Source of the DNA: an uncultured Clostridia bacterium
GTDB taxonomy: Bacteria; Bacillota; Clostridia; Lachnospirales; CAG-274
Assembly: GCA_910579745.1 (NCBI GenBank)
Contig: CAJTVH010000005.1
Span: forward strand, 39,809 to 103,808
DNA: 64,000 nt
Direction: 5' to 3'
Each line of letters starts with the position of its first letter. Position 1 is the stretch's first letter. The translations under genes and the position numbers were made by a program. Shown piece by piece: positions 1 through 9,381 of this stretch. The notes under the pieces were generated by a model. The model made no database searches. It was given only the letters and a program-made list of their open reading frames with translations, and was not told the DNA's origin.

Positions 1-2010
1 AAAAGCCTCTATTCCAAAAATAATTTTAGCGGCCTCGGCGTTTGTTATTTCCCTATCAGGATAAAAGCCTCCGTCCTCTCCCATGGTAACAATATCTAAG
101 GCGTTCGCTATAGCCATATAGCCAAATCCATCATCCGTATCCAAAACATCGTTAAAAGGATTTTTAAAAGCGTCCGTATCGGCGAGTTTGCCATATCCTA
201 AAGTCTTGCTTATAACCTCGCATATTTCCTCTCTAGTGATAAAGTCGTCGCTGTCTTTAAAATCTTTCCTTGTCTTTTCATCAAAACCCATATAATAATC
301 CAACAGCTCTTTCTTTGTAATCTTCTCGTCAGGAAGGAACATCTCTCGTTTAACATATATATTGCTGTTTAAAAGCGTATTGACATATTTCTCGCACCAA
401 TGCCCTTTAATATCGGGATAGCTTTCGGGGATTTTAAATTCTCTGCTATATTTTTTCCCCTCATAATCAAGTTCCTCTCCCGTTTTTGCGTCAATATACG
501 GAGCAGTTTCCGTCGTTTTTATAAATGAGTAGGCTAAAATAATATTGCTTTTCTTGTTTTTCTCAAAATTCTCATAAATTAAATCAAAGTCAGCGGTTTC
601 TTTAACTTTATCAAAAATCTCTTTACTGTCTACAATATTTTTAGCTTCCGGAAACTTAACAGAATCATACCAATAACAATCATAGCCTATTATATTGTCG
701 TCCTTGTCAAAAGTAACAGTAATATTGTTTTCGTAAAATTTAAACCCATTTACCTTTCTCACAAAACTCAAGTAACCGTCTCTTGAACCATCAGAAGGCT
801 CAAGCTCTATTAAATCCGCCTTTTCAGGATCGACTTTATTTATAAACTCCAAAGCTTTCGCTTTTCTTTCCTCTGAAACTTCCTTTTTCGTTTCCCCTCC
901 GTTCTCTATATCCGCCTCAGGTTGATTTCCATTGTAAATATAAAAGCTTCTAAGTTTTTTTGTCTTGGCGTCAAAAGAAGCGTGCCCGTTTTTATAGTTG
1001 ATGTTCCAAATATATTTATCCGTGTCAATACGGTCTCTTGAAAGTCCGGCACTTTCCATTTCTTTAAGTTCAGCGCCCTCCGGAATAAGTTTTCTGATTT
1101 CTGAATCCGCCGCTTCCTTGCTTAGTATATCTTTGGATTTATCAACCTCTGAAAGTTCCTCTTCTGATAAATCAGCTTTTTTAGCAGCGCCCCCCGCCTC
1201 ATCGGCCATGGAATTTTCCGCTCTCATCTCCCAAAGATAATATGACTCGCTTTTAAACGGCTCCCCTGTTTTAGCGTCTACAGAATTATTATAAAGACTG
1301 TCAGGACTATACGCTAAGAAAACCTTTTTTTCTTTTGTTCTGTAATCATAATAAAAATAATACGCGGGCTCAAACTTAGCGTTGTCAAAGAAAATTTTTG
1401 AGGCGGCCTCCTTAGATATAATATTTTCCTTGCTCTCAAAATCATGGTTCACACAATCCGCTTTATTAAAATCATAGTTTATAATATCAAGTGTCTTAAG
1501 ATCTATTGTAATATTAATAACATTATGGCGGACAGGTATTCCATTTTTAACCTGTCTGAAAACAAAATTACCGTTTATGCTGTTGTCGCATAACTCAAAT
1601 TCAGAATAATTCCCCGGAAGAACCTTTTTTAAAAAATCCTCCGCCGCTTTTAAACACTCGCCTTTTGATTTCTGGTTTTTAATAGAAAAATCGCCTCTTT
1701 TTCCAGCCATAACACTGTAATTCTCATAACTGTAAATATTTCCCTCAGCGTCTATATTTACGGAAATAAGATTTTTCCCGTCGTCAGACTCATATTCCTT
1801 TTTCTCCCAGTTTAAATTATATCTCTCTTTGTTGTCATATGTATTGATGCTATACTCAAATTCCGAATACTCTTTTGGTATACCTATCTTATCCTTAACG
1901 GTTAAAATAGTCTGCTCAAGAGCCGCAGGAATAGACTCATCAGCGAAAATCCCGCTCGTCCCTCCAAATATCATGGCGGACGATAATATCACAGCGATAA
2001 ATTTTTTCAT
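1..2010 (-). CDS. Secreted YcdB/YcdC-repeat protein with S-layer homology domains (C-terminus beyond window)
   Basis: Open frame of 670 codons from an ATG at 2010, preceded by an AAGGAGG site at the right spacing. It runs off the left edge with no stop, so it is partial. The N-terminus (MKKFIAVILSSAMIFGG) is a signal peptide. Two PepSY-like YcdB/YcdC units follow (roughly residues 25-250 and 280-520), marked by repeated 'DAKTGE' hairpins. The visible end holds S-layer homology segments ('YPDIKGHWCEKYVNTLL' near 560 and 'ITNAEAAKIIFGIEAF' at the edge). SLH domains normally hold proteins to cell-wall polymers, so this is probably a wall-attached protein. Its biochemical role is unknown. It resembles the SLH protein at 20697-22031 in architecture. 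Confidence 0.85.
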   Translation of the reverse strand, partial: MKKFIAVILSSAMIFGGTSGIFADESIPAALEQTILTVKDKIGIPKEYSEFEYSINTYDNKERYNLNWEKKEYESDDGKNLISVNIDAEGNIYSYENYSVMAGKRGDFSIKNQKSKGECLKAAEDFLKKVLPGNYSEFELCDNSINGNFVFRQVKNGIPVRHNVINITIDLKTLDIINYDFNKADCVNHDFESKENIISKEAASKIFFDNAKFEPAYYFYYDYRTKEKKVFLAYSPDSLYNNSVDAKTGEPFKSESYYLWEMRAENSMADEAGGAAKKADLSEEELSEVDKSKDILSKEAADSEIRKLIPEGAELKEMESAGLSRDRIDTDKYIWNINYKNGHASFDAKTKKLRSFYIYNGNQPEADIENGGETKKEVSEERKAKALEFINKVDPEKADLIELEPSDGSRDGYLSFVRKVNGFKFYENNITVTFDKDDNIIGYDCYWYDSVKFPEAKNIVDSKEIFDKVKETADFDLIYENFEKNKKSNIILAYSFIKTTETAPYIDAKTGEELDYEGKKYSREFKIPESYPDIKGHWCEKYVNTLLNSNIYVKREMFLPDEKITKKELLDYYMGFDEKTRKDFKDSDDFITREEICEVISKTLGYGKLADTDAFKNPFNDVLDTDDGFGYMAIANALDIVTMGEDGGFYPDREITNAEAAKIIFGIEAF

Positions 2011-2023
2011 AAAAATTCCTCCT

Positions 2024-2126
2024 TATAGCAATTCGCAAAATTTTTAGCGCGAAACCATAAAAGAATCCCCTAAATATATAAGTTTTATTAAAGTTTCTTT
2101 GTTCATTCTTTTATTGTTTCGCTATA
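2024..2126. repeat. Family-1 palindromic intergenic repeat, copy a
   Basis: One end reads TATAGCGAAACAATAAAAG on the minus strand. The other end reads GGTTTCGCGCTAAAAATTTT followed by a TATA end. The same ends recur at 13492, 18655, 25468, 31866, 36764, 38472, 50054, 50589 and 58354. This copy fills the gap between nspC and the SLH gene and abuts that gene's ribosome binding site. Function unknown. Confidence 0.7.
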
Positions 2127-2147
2127 AACAGAATATCATTAAAACTT

Positions 2148-3293
2148 CTACAATCTCGACTTAAAATCCTCATACCCGAAAGATTTGACAGTCTTAAATT
2201 CCCCCTCTTTAGTGTAAAGGAGAATATCCGGTAAGTTTATTCCGTTAAAGGTATTGTTTTTAACCATAGAATAATGGGCCATATCCAGAAAAACAAGCCT
2301 ATCTCCTTCTTTAAGAGGTTTATCAAAGGAATAATCCCCTATAATGTCACCAGAAAGACATGTGGCGCTTCCAAGTCGGAAAGTAAATTTCCTCTCTCCC
2401 TGTTTTCCCGCCCCGATAATCTCCGGTCTGTACGGCATTTCAAGCACATCGGGCATATGGCATGCGGCGGAAGCGTCTAAAATTGCAATGTCCATACCGT
2501 TTCTCATAGTCTCTAAAACCGTAGAGACAAGAAATCCCGCGTTAAGAGCGACAGCTTCTCCCGGCTCAAGATAAACGTCAACATCATATTTATTTTTAAT
2601 AAACAAAATACAGTCAATCAGCTTCTCAATATCATAGCCGTCTTTTGTGATATGGTGCCCCCCGCCGAAATTCACCCATTTAACAAATTTTAAATACTTT
2701 CCAAACTTTTTATCAACTATTTTTATTGTTCTCTCAAGAGTGTCTGAGTTTTGCTCGCACATAGTGTGAAAGTGAATACCATCGATTCCCTCCATTCCAT
2801 ATTGGGAAACTCCCTCCTCAAAACACTCAAGAGTTACGCCCATTCTTGAGTTCCGGGCGCAAGGATTATAAATGTCCGTTTTTATCTCCGAGTATTCAGG
2901 ATTTATTCTGATACCACAATGGACTTTACCCGCCTTTTTAATCTTTTCCTTAAATTTAGCGAACTGTGAGAAAGAATTAAAAACTATGTGCCCGCAGTAT
3001 TTAAGAATCTCATCAAACTCATCTTTTCTGTAGGCGGGTGAATAAATGTGCACCTCCTTTCCCATCTCCTCAAAAGCGAGCCTCGCCTCGAATAAAGAGC
3101 TTGACGCGGCTCCGCTTAAATATTGTTTAATCAAAGGATAAACCTCGTACATTGAAAAACCTTTCTGAGCTAAAAGAATACGGCAGCCAGTTTTTTTCTC
3201 AACAGAACTTAAAATCTCAAGGTTTTTAATCAAAAGGCTTTCGTCAACCACATAACACGGGGTTTTAAGCCCGCTGAAATCTAATTTACTCAT
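2148..3293 (-). CDS. nspC: Carboxynorspermidine/carboxyspermidine decarboxylase
   Basis: Fold-type III PLP decarboxylase of 381 residues, the usual NspC length. It removes the carboxyl group from carboxynorspermidine, carboxyspermidine or a related carboxylated polyamine. The PLP lysine is K44 in 'LLAQKGFS'. The phosphate-binding 'FGGGHHIT' and the 'LEPGEAVAL' segment are typical of the family, and a late 'ASAACHMPDV' segment supplies the second active-site half. Start is ATG after GAGG. It lies 15 nt downstream of the matching dehydrogenase and is the last gene of the polyamine operon. Which carboxypolyamine it prefers cannot be read from sequence. Confidence 0.9.
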   Translation of the reverse strand: MSKLDFSGLKTPCYVVDESLLIKNLEILSSVEKKTGCRILLAQKGFSMYEVYPLIKQYLSGAASSSLFEARLAFEEMGKEVHIYSPAYRKDEFDEILKYCGHIVFNSFSQFAKFKEKIKKAGKVHCGIRINPEYSEIKTDIYNPCARNSRMGVTLECFEEGVSQYGMEGIDGIHFHTMCEQNSDTLERTIKIVDKKFGKYLKFVKWVNFGGGHHITKDGYDIEKLIDCILFIKNKYDVDVYLEPGEAVALNAGFLVSTVLETMRNGMDIAILDASAACHMPDVLEMPYRPEIIGAGKQGERKFTFRLGSATCLSGDIIGDYSFDKPLKEGDRLVFLDMAHYSMVKNNTFNGINLPDILLYTKEGEFKTVKSFGYEDFKSRL

Positions 3294-3308
3294 TTTTTAA
3301 ACCTCTCA

Positions 3309-4508
3309 TTAGTCAACAAGTTTAGGTGAAAAGCTTTCTTTCCACGGTAATCCGAATTTATTGAGAGCCTCCATAAACGGGTCAGGGTCAAATTCCTCTA
3401 TATTATAAACTCCAGGCTTTTTCCATTTCCCTGTCATTACCATTGAGGCGCCAATCATAGCCGGAACCCCAGTGGTATAGGAAACCGCCTGAGAACCTAC
3501 CTCATTATAACATTCCTGGTGGTCACACACATTATATATATAATAATCTTTAAAAACCCCGTCTTTAACGCCTCTCATAATACACCCAATATTTGTTTTT
3601 CCTTTCGTCCTCGGGCCTAAAGAGGCTGGGTCTGGCAGAACCGCTTTTAAAAACTGTAAAGGAACGATTTTTTGCCCCTCAAAATCAATAGGAACAATAG
3701 ACGTCATTCCCACATTTTCCAAAACCTTGAGATGCGTAAGATATTTCTCGGAAAAAGTCATAAAAAACCGTATTCTTTTAATTCCTTTAATATTAATCGC
3801 TAAAGACTCCAGTTCCTCGTGATGCAGTAAATACATATCTTTTTGCCCTATCTCCGGAAAATCATATACTCTTTTAATCTCAAGAGGCTCTGTCTCTATC
3901 CATTTTCCATTCTCAATATAACTTCCCTTGGCTGTAACTTCCCTGATGTTAATTTCAGGATTAAAATTAGTGGCGAAAGGATAACCATGGTCGCCGGCGT
4001 TAGCGTCGAGAATATCAATATAATGAATCTCATCAAAATAACGCTTGGCGCCGTAAGCGCAAAACACTCCCGTAACCCCTGGGTCAAACCCGCTTCCTAA
4101 AAGAGCGGTAATCCCAGCCTTCTCAAAACGCTCTCTGTAGTCCCATTGCCATTTATACTCAAATTTAGCCGTATCCAAAGGCTCATAGTTAGCCGTGTCC
4201 ACATAATCGGTTTTCGTGGCGAGACAAGCGTCCATAATAGTTAAATCCTGATAAGGCAGAGCAACATTAATTACAATATCGGGTTTAAACCCATTAATAA
4301 GCGTTATAAGCTCATCCACATTATCAGCGTCAACTTTTGCCGTCTGTATTTTCGTTTTTCCTCCGTCAAGCTTCGCTTTAAGGGTGTCACACTTTGACTT
4401 TGTCCTGCTCGCTATACAAATCTCCTCAAAAACATCAGAGTTCTGGCAGCATTTATGAACAACCACGCTCGCGACGCCGCCCGCTCCGATTATTAATGCT
4501 TTTCCCAT
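3309..4508 (-). CDS. Saccharopine-dehydrogenase-family carboxynorspermidine-type dehydrogenase
   Basis: 399 residues with an N-terminal Rossmann motif 'IIGAGGVASVV' (residues 6-16) and the characteristic 'GSGFDPGVTGVF' segment of the LYS1/saccharopine dehydrogenase family. Paired with nspC, members of this family reductively condense aspartate semialdehyde with a diamine (or with agmatine in the variant described in cyanobacteria) to give a carboxylated triamine, using NAD(P)H. Start ATG follows AGGAGG. The gene lies between the broken FkbM gene and nspC. Function is assigned from family and linkage; the amine substrate is inferred. Confidence 0.88.
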   Translation of the reverse strand: MGKALIIGAGGVASVVVHKCCQNSDVFEEICIASRTKSKCDTLKAKLDGGKTKIQTAKVDADNVDELITLINGFKPDIVINVALPYQDLTIMDACLATKTDYVDTANYEPLDTAKFEYKWQWDYRERFEKAGITALLGSGFDPGVTGVFCAYGAKRYFDEIHYIDILDANAGDHGYPFATNFNPEINIREVTAKGSYIENGKWIETEPLEIKRVYDFPEIGQKDMYLLHHEELESLAINIKGIKRIRFFMTFSEKYLTHLKVLENVGMTSIVPIDFEGQKIVPLQFLKAVLPDPASLGPRTKGKTNIGCIMRGVKDGVFKDYYIYNVCDHQECYNEVGSQAVSYTTGVPAMIGASMVMTGKWKKPGVYNIEEFDPDPFMEALNKFGLPWKESFSPKLVD

Positions 4509-4523
4509 TATTTTGTCCTCCTG

Positions 4524-5542
4524 TTAGTTATAATAAAACTTCTTATTTCGGTACATAAGCGTATATTTTCTTATATTTGTGTCTAGCGCATAATTTGGAT
4601 TCGCGTAAAGAATAAGCCTTTCCAAGACCTCCGGGTCGTCTTTTAAATGATATTCGCGTAAAGACAGCTTAGGAGAGAATTTTCTCAAGGTTCTCATCGC
4701 TCCTTTAAGCATATCCCTCTCGTCACCCTCAATATCCGCTTTTATATAATCGACTCTTTCAAGCCTCTCGCTTTCCAGAAAATCTTCTATTGTTATTATA
4801 TCCACTATCCCCGCTTTCATCTGTTCCATATTATTTCCACAGTCGCTTCCCATAAGTTTGCTTACTACTGATTTTTCAGTATCTATAAAAAATTCAGCGG
4901 TTCCCGTATACTCTCCCGCATCTATCCGCCGCCGCAATCACAAACAGACCTAAATTACCTCCCAAATCTAAAACAATACTGTCCTTTTCAACAGAAACAT
5001 CGGAAACCTCATACGGACCTTCAAATATATAAGATAAATCATTATAAAACTCAGGTAAAATTAAATCTTCTCACTCATAGAAAAAAGAATACGCGTAATT
5101 TATTTCCGCCGAATAAGGATTTATGAACTTTATCCCGTTTAACACTAAATATTTATCATTCATCCCCTCCTCTCTCGACAATAAATAACTATTATAACAA
5201 TATTTACATATTTCCATAAAGTCATCAATATTTATTTTACTTATCAAAAGATTTGAATATTCCCGCAATTTTTCCATAGCTTTTTCAGCTTCTCTTTGGA
5301 CAGTCATCAAAATTCGCTGACAGTCTTTTCGTATTCCATTCTTATTGTTCATATACTCGTCAATCTCATAAACTTTTAGTCTATCAGCGTCCTCGCTGTC
5401 CGTATATCCATTACCGCGTATAAAAAATATTTAAAGACAATAAGGGTTTTCTGAGCATACGCCCTATAATTCCTTATCCATAAATGACATAACGATTTGT
5501 GTCTTTCTCCTCAAAACTAATTTCTGATAATGTTAATTTCAT
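4524..5542 (-). pseudogene. FkbM-family SAM methyltransferase, broken
   Basis: A typical start is visible at 5542 (MKLTLSEISFEEKDTNRYVIYG, after CGGAGG). The frame is then lost, recovered around 5390-5074, and stopped by an in-frame TGA at 5073. Translation beyond the stop in the same frame gives the SAM motif 'VLDLGGNLGLF' (about 4965). Another frame break at about 4935, at a GCGGCGGCGG run, removes the segment normally between motif I and 'TGTAEFFIDT'. The last part reads to 4524 with the FkbM signature 'YIKADIEGDERDML'. It sits inside the polyamine operon but has no evident role there. Multiple independent lesions make sequencing error unlikely. Confidence 0.85.
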
Positions 5543-5649
5543 AAATAAAAACCTCCGTAATTTAAAATAACATATCCAAAAACTTTAAAATTAACGGATA
5601 AGTTTAAATTTTGCCGTTGATCACCTTTTTAAAGGTTTCCAAACAGCGT

Positions 5650-6495
5650 TTATTCCTCTGTAAGTTCCTTTACATAATTCGGCAAAGCGAAACTCCCCTT
5701 GTGAAGCTCCGTGTTATAATATTTTGTCTTAATTCCAAGGCTGTTCCAATAATCCTCCTTAATATCGGCGACAGGGTCAAGTTTTTTAGAGGCGAACCCA
5801 AAAAGCCAATGCCCCGATGGATATGTCGGGATATGAGCTTGATATAATTTAGTAATAGGAAAAAATTGCCTTATTCTTTTATTCGCCCGTTTAAGGGACT
5901 CGGCATACACTTTATAATAAGGGCTCTCATGCTGATTGACTAAAATTCCGTTGTCGTTTAACGCTTTATAACAGTTTCCGTAAAACTCTTTTGTAAAAAG
6001 CCCCTCTCCCGGGCCAAAAGGGTCAGTGGAATCCACGATTATAAGGTCATAGTACCTTTCTTTTTTTCTCACGAATTTAAGCCCGTCCTCATAAAAAATA
6101 TTAACCCTTTTGTCGTGAAGTTTACCCGCCGTCTGTGGAAGATATTTAAGACAAGCGGAAACAACCATATCGTCAATTTCCACAAGGTCAATTTCCAAGA
6201 CAGACTCATATCTGGTAAGTTCTCTTACCGTTCCCCCGTCGCCCCCGCCTATGACAAGAACTTTTTTAACGTCCGGATTAACAGCCATAGGCACGTGAAC
6301 AATCATGTCATGATATATAAACTCGTCTTTTTCCGTAATCATCATAAGACTGTCTAAAGTCATAAAAACGCCGAATTCGTCAGAACGCATAATATCTATA
6401 CGCTGAAAATTACTTTTAGCGGAGTATAAATGCTCGTCAACCCTTATTGAAAACCTAACGTCGGGGCTATGCTCCTCTGTATACCACAATTCCAT
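5650..6495 (-). CDS. speE: Spermidine synthase (aminopropyltransferase)
   Basis: 281 residues, the standard length. It transfers the aminopropyl group of decarboxylated SAM to a diamine, normally putrescine. Conserved landmarks are 'EFIYHDMIVHVPM' (about residues 57-69), the cofactor loop 'VIGGGDGG' (about 81-88), 'DLVEIDDMVV', and the catalytic 'DSTDPFGPGEGL' (about 155-166). Start ATG follows GGGGAG. It lies 56 nt after speA. Because speA makes agmatine and no agmatinase is visible here, N1-aminopropylation of agmatine is an alternative reaction; sequence alone does not decide. Confidence 0.92.
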   Translation of the reverse strand: MELWYTEEHSPDVRFSIRVDEHLYSAKSNFQRIDIMRSDEFGVFMTLDSLMMITEKDEFIYHDMIVHVPMAVNPDVKKVLVIGGGDGGTVRELTRYESVLEIDLVEIDDMVVSACLKYLPQTAGKLHDKRVNIFYEDGLKFVRKKERYYDLIIVDSTDPFGPGEGLFTKEFYGNCYKALNDNGILVNQHESPYYKVYAESLKRANKRIRQFFPITKLYQAHIPTYPSGHWLFGFASKKLDPVADIKEDYWNSLGIKTKYYNTELHKGSFALPNYVKELTEE

Positions 6496-6551
6496 AAAAA
6501 CTCCCCTTTCAAAATTTAGCGTTCCTTTTTTTCTTCCGCTCCCTAAATTTA

Positions 6552-8027
6552 TTATAAAGATTTCCCCGCGCTGTCATACTCCGACACAACATTTATTCTC
6601 TCAATATAAATATCCTCCGTGCCCGTAAGAAAGCATCCCTTTTCTTTGGCGTAAGCGACATAATTTAAAATATCTTTTGTAATATACTCGCCCGGAGCCA
6701 AAATAGGTATTCCCGGGGGATAGCACATCACGAACTCACTGCATATTTTCCCAAAACTTTTTTCAATAGGAACCGAGATTTTCGGGGCGTAAAACGCCTC
6801 CTGAGGTGTCATGGCGACAAGAGGATTAATGTACTCATGGTCGAACATACCCGCCTTATCCCTTGAATAGAGCCTTTTTATCTCAGACATGGAGGAAATA
6901 AGCCTTTCTATAGCGAGGGCTTTGTCCCCCACGGAAATAATAGCTAAAATATTTCCTATATCGCCGAACTCAATCTGAATATCATAATCGTCACGCAAAA
7001 TATCGTAAACCTCAATCCCCGCGAGACCTATGCTTCTTGTGTGAACTGAAAGCTTCGTAACATCAAAATCAAAAACCGTGTCATTGTTTATAAGCTCTCT
7101 GCCGTAAGCGTAAAAACCCCCGATTTTATTAATTTCATCTCTGGCGTACGCGGCAAGCTGAGAAACCTTGTCAAAAATGCTTTGCCCGTTAAGAGCTAAA
7201 TTTTTTCTTGAAATGTCAAGAGAAGACATGAGCAAATAAGAACCGCTGGTAGTCTGGGTTAAATTTATAATCTGCCTTACATATCCCTGGCTTATATCGT
7301 TATTAATAAGTAAAAAAGAACTCTGTGTAAGAGAACCTCCTGTTTTATGCATACTAACCGCGGCCATATCTGCCCCCGCGCTCATAGCTGAGGCGGGCAA
7401 ATTGTCGTTAAAATAAAAATGTGTTCCGTGAGCCTCGTCCACAAGCGCCAGCATTCCGTGTTTATGGGCAAGTTCAACAATGTCCTTAAGCGGTGAGCAA
7501 ATCCCGTAATAAGTGGGATTGTTTACTAAAACCGCTTTAGCGTCAGGATTTAATAAAATAGCTTTCTCAACATCTTTAATAGACATGCCGAGAGCGATTC
7601 CAAGCTCGTCGTTTGTTCCCGGATTTACATAAACAGGCTGTGCCCCGCTTATAACAAGAGCGTTAATGGCGCTCCTATGTACATTCCTCGGCATAATTAT
7701 TTTCTCGCCTCTTTTGCAGGCGGTAAGTACCATGGACTGAACGGCGGATGTTGTTCCGTTAATCATAAAAAAAACATGCTTCGCCCCGAAAGCGTCGGCG
7801 GCGAGCTCTTCCGCCTCCTTAATCACAGAAACGGGGTGACAAAGGTTATCAAGAGGCTTCATTGAGTTTACATCCACACTCATACACCTTTCCCCCAAAA
7901 ACTCCGTAAGCTCGCTGTTTCCTCTTCCCCTTTTATGTCCCGGAACGTCAAAGGGAACCACCCTCATAGCCTTATACCTCTCAAGAGCCTCATAAATAGG
8001 CGTTTTACTCTGGTCAAATTTATACAT
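6552..8027 (-). CDS. speA: Biosynthetic arginine decarboxylase, aspartate-aminotransferase fold
   Basis: 491 residues of the Orn/Lys/Arg decarboxylase family in its short Gram-positive form without the N-terminal wing domain. The PLP lysine is K228 in 'SMHKTGGSLTQSS', preceded by 'VDEAHGTHF'. The C-terminal domain carries 'CYPPGIPILAPGE'. It presumably converts arginine to agmatine as the entry to polyamine synthesis, which its position between speD and speE supports. Lysine or ornithine specificity cannot be ruled out from sequence. Start ATG after GAGG; 16 nt after speD. Confidence 0.88.
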   Translation of the reverse strand: MYKFDQSKTPIYEALERYKAMRVVPFDVPGHKRGRGNSELTEFLGERCMSVDVNSMKPLDNLCHPVSVIKEAEELAADAFGAKHVFFMINGTTSAVQSMVLTACKRGEKIIMPRNVHRSAINALVISGAQPVYVNPGTNDELGIALGMSIKDVEKAILLNPDAKAVLVNNPTYYGICSPLKDIVELAHKHGMLALVDEAHGTHFYFNDNLPASAMSAGADMAAVSMHKTGGSLTQSSFLLINNDISQGYVRQIINLTQTTSGSYLLMSSLDISRKNLALNGQSIFDKVSQLAAYARDEINKIGGFYAYGRELINNDTVFDFDVTKLSVHTRSIGLAGIEVYDILRDDYDIQIEFGDIGNILAIISVGDKALAIERLISSMSEIKRLYSRDKAGMFDHEYINPLVAMTPQEAFYAPKISVPIEKSFGKICSEFVMCYPPGIPILAPGEYITKDILNYVAYAKEKGCFLTGTEDIYIERINVVSEYDSAGKSL

Positions 8028-8043
8028 GGCAGTGTCCTCTAAA

Positions 8044-8859
8044 TCAATAAATATTTATTCCGCTGAAAATCTCAATCATTTCCCTGCGTAAACTGTTTGT
8101 AATCTCAAGCCTTTCTCTCGGATGAAGCTCATAAACGTCGGTATTAAAAAGATAATTTTGCAAATCAATTTCTTTAATAAGCATTTTGGTATGAAAAATA
8201 TTCGCCTGATAAACATTTATATCTATAGCGTCATATTTCTCAAGAGTTTTGTCGTTTATATAATCCTGAATACTTGTAATATTATGGTCCATAAAAAGCT
8301 TTTTGCCATCAACATTTCTTGTAAATCCTCTCACTCGATAATCCGTGGTAATAATATCAGAATCAAAACTATCGATTAAATAGTCAAGAGTATTAAGAGG
8401 AGAAATCTGTCCGCATGTTGACACGTCTATATCAACCCTAAACGTCGCTATAGAGTTGTCAGGATGATATTCCGGATAAGAATGAACAGTTACATGGCTT
8501 TTGTCAAGATGTGAGACAACGCTTTGCCTTTTTCCGACTATTTTATTTTCCGCGGAGTCTTTAGTCTCACTATTCTCACATAGGGCAAGTTCCCTTTCAG
8601 TGATAAGAATTGTCACGCTCGCCCCCTGAGGCTCATAATCCTGTTTTGAGATATTAAGTACATGAGCTCCTATCATTTTAGTAACGTCGCAGAGAATTTT
8701 CGTGAGCCTTTCCGAATTATACTGCTCGTCAATATAAGCGATATAATCCTTTTGCTCCCTTTCACTTTTGGCGTAACAAACATCATATATATTAAAGCTC
8801 AAAGTTTTCGTAAGATTATTAAAACCGTAAAGCTTAAGCTTATTTTCCAACCTTATCAT
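8044..8859 (-). CDS. speD: S-adenosylmethionine decarboxylase, E. coli type
   Basis: 271 residues of the long, class 1A form. A proenzyme cleaves itself to create a pyruvoyl cofactor; the cleavage serine is about S121 in 'DKSHVTVHSYPEYHPD'. A 'STCGQISPLNTLDYLI' region follows. It supplies decarboxylated SAM for SpeE. I place the start at the ATG at 8859, five bases from GAAAGG, rather than at the GTG one codon earlier. First gene of the operon; no clear promoter could be defined upstream. Confidence 0.92.
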   Translation of the reverse strand: MIRLENKLKLYGFNNLTKTLSFNIYDVCYAKSEREQKDYIAYIDEQYNSERLTKILCDVTKMIGAHVLNISKQDYEPQGASVTILITERELALCENSETKDSAENKIVGKRQSVVSHLDKSHVTVHSYPEYHPDNSIATFRVDIDVSTCGQISPLNTLDYLIDSFDSDIITTDYRVRGFTRNVDGKKLFMDHNITSIQDYINDKTLEKYDAIDINVYQANIFHTKMLIKEIDLQNYLFNTDVYELHPRERLEITNSLRREMIEIFSGINIY

Positions 8860-9381
8860 CACAGCCTTTCAAAATTTAAAGAAAATACCGTATAATCAAT
8901 ATATACAGCCAATTAACCAAAAATAATTTTAATCTATCAAATTTGTTTTTAAATATTTTATCGCCTAAAAAGAACGTTTATACTTTTATTAAGGTTGTTA
9001 TTTATATAATTTTAACAACTTTTAAGGAATTGTTAGATTTGCTTTATTATTAAATAATATTAACATATTTCGTGTAAATAAAAAACTCATATTTTATATT
9101 TTACAATATCACTAAAAAAATATCAACAATTTATTAGACTTCTTTAGAAACTTTACAAGAATTTCATTAAAGTTAGAAAAAAATATTTTATTCAATATTT
9201 CTCCGAGATTTCGGCGTTTAAAACATGAACCGCCTTTTACAGAAATTTTGAATAAAACATTTTTTCCTTATTATATAATTATTGTAATTGTATAGTTTTG
9301 AAAGAAGTCTATTATATGGCCTACAAAAAATACTATAACCCCACGGCGTTTTACAGCGTCTTTATTTAAAAGGTCCCTGTT
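8860..9381. other. Intergenic, holds family-3 repeat
   Basis: AT-rich gap between speD and the membrane-protein pseudogene. The only recognisable structure is the repeat at 9132-9314. I see no gene or clear terminator here. Confidence 0.5.
9132..9314. repeat. Family-3 repeat with terminal inverted repeats, copy 1
   Basis: The left end TATTAGACTTCTTTAGAAAC and the inverted right end TAATAGACTTCTTTCAAAAC match over about 24 bases. A second element with the same ends and similar interior (GTTAGAAAAA, GTTTAAAA, AATAAAACA-TTTTTTC blocks) is at 60529-60711. About 180 bp, non-coding, MITE-like. Confidence 0.65.
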
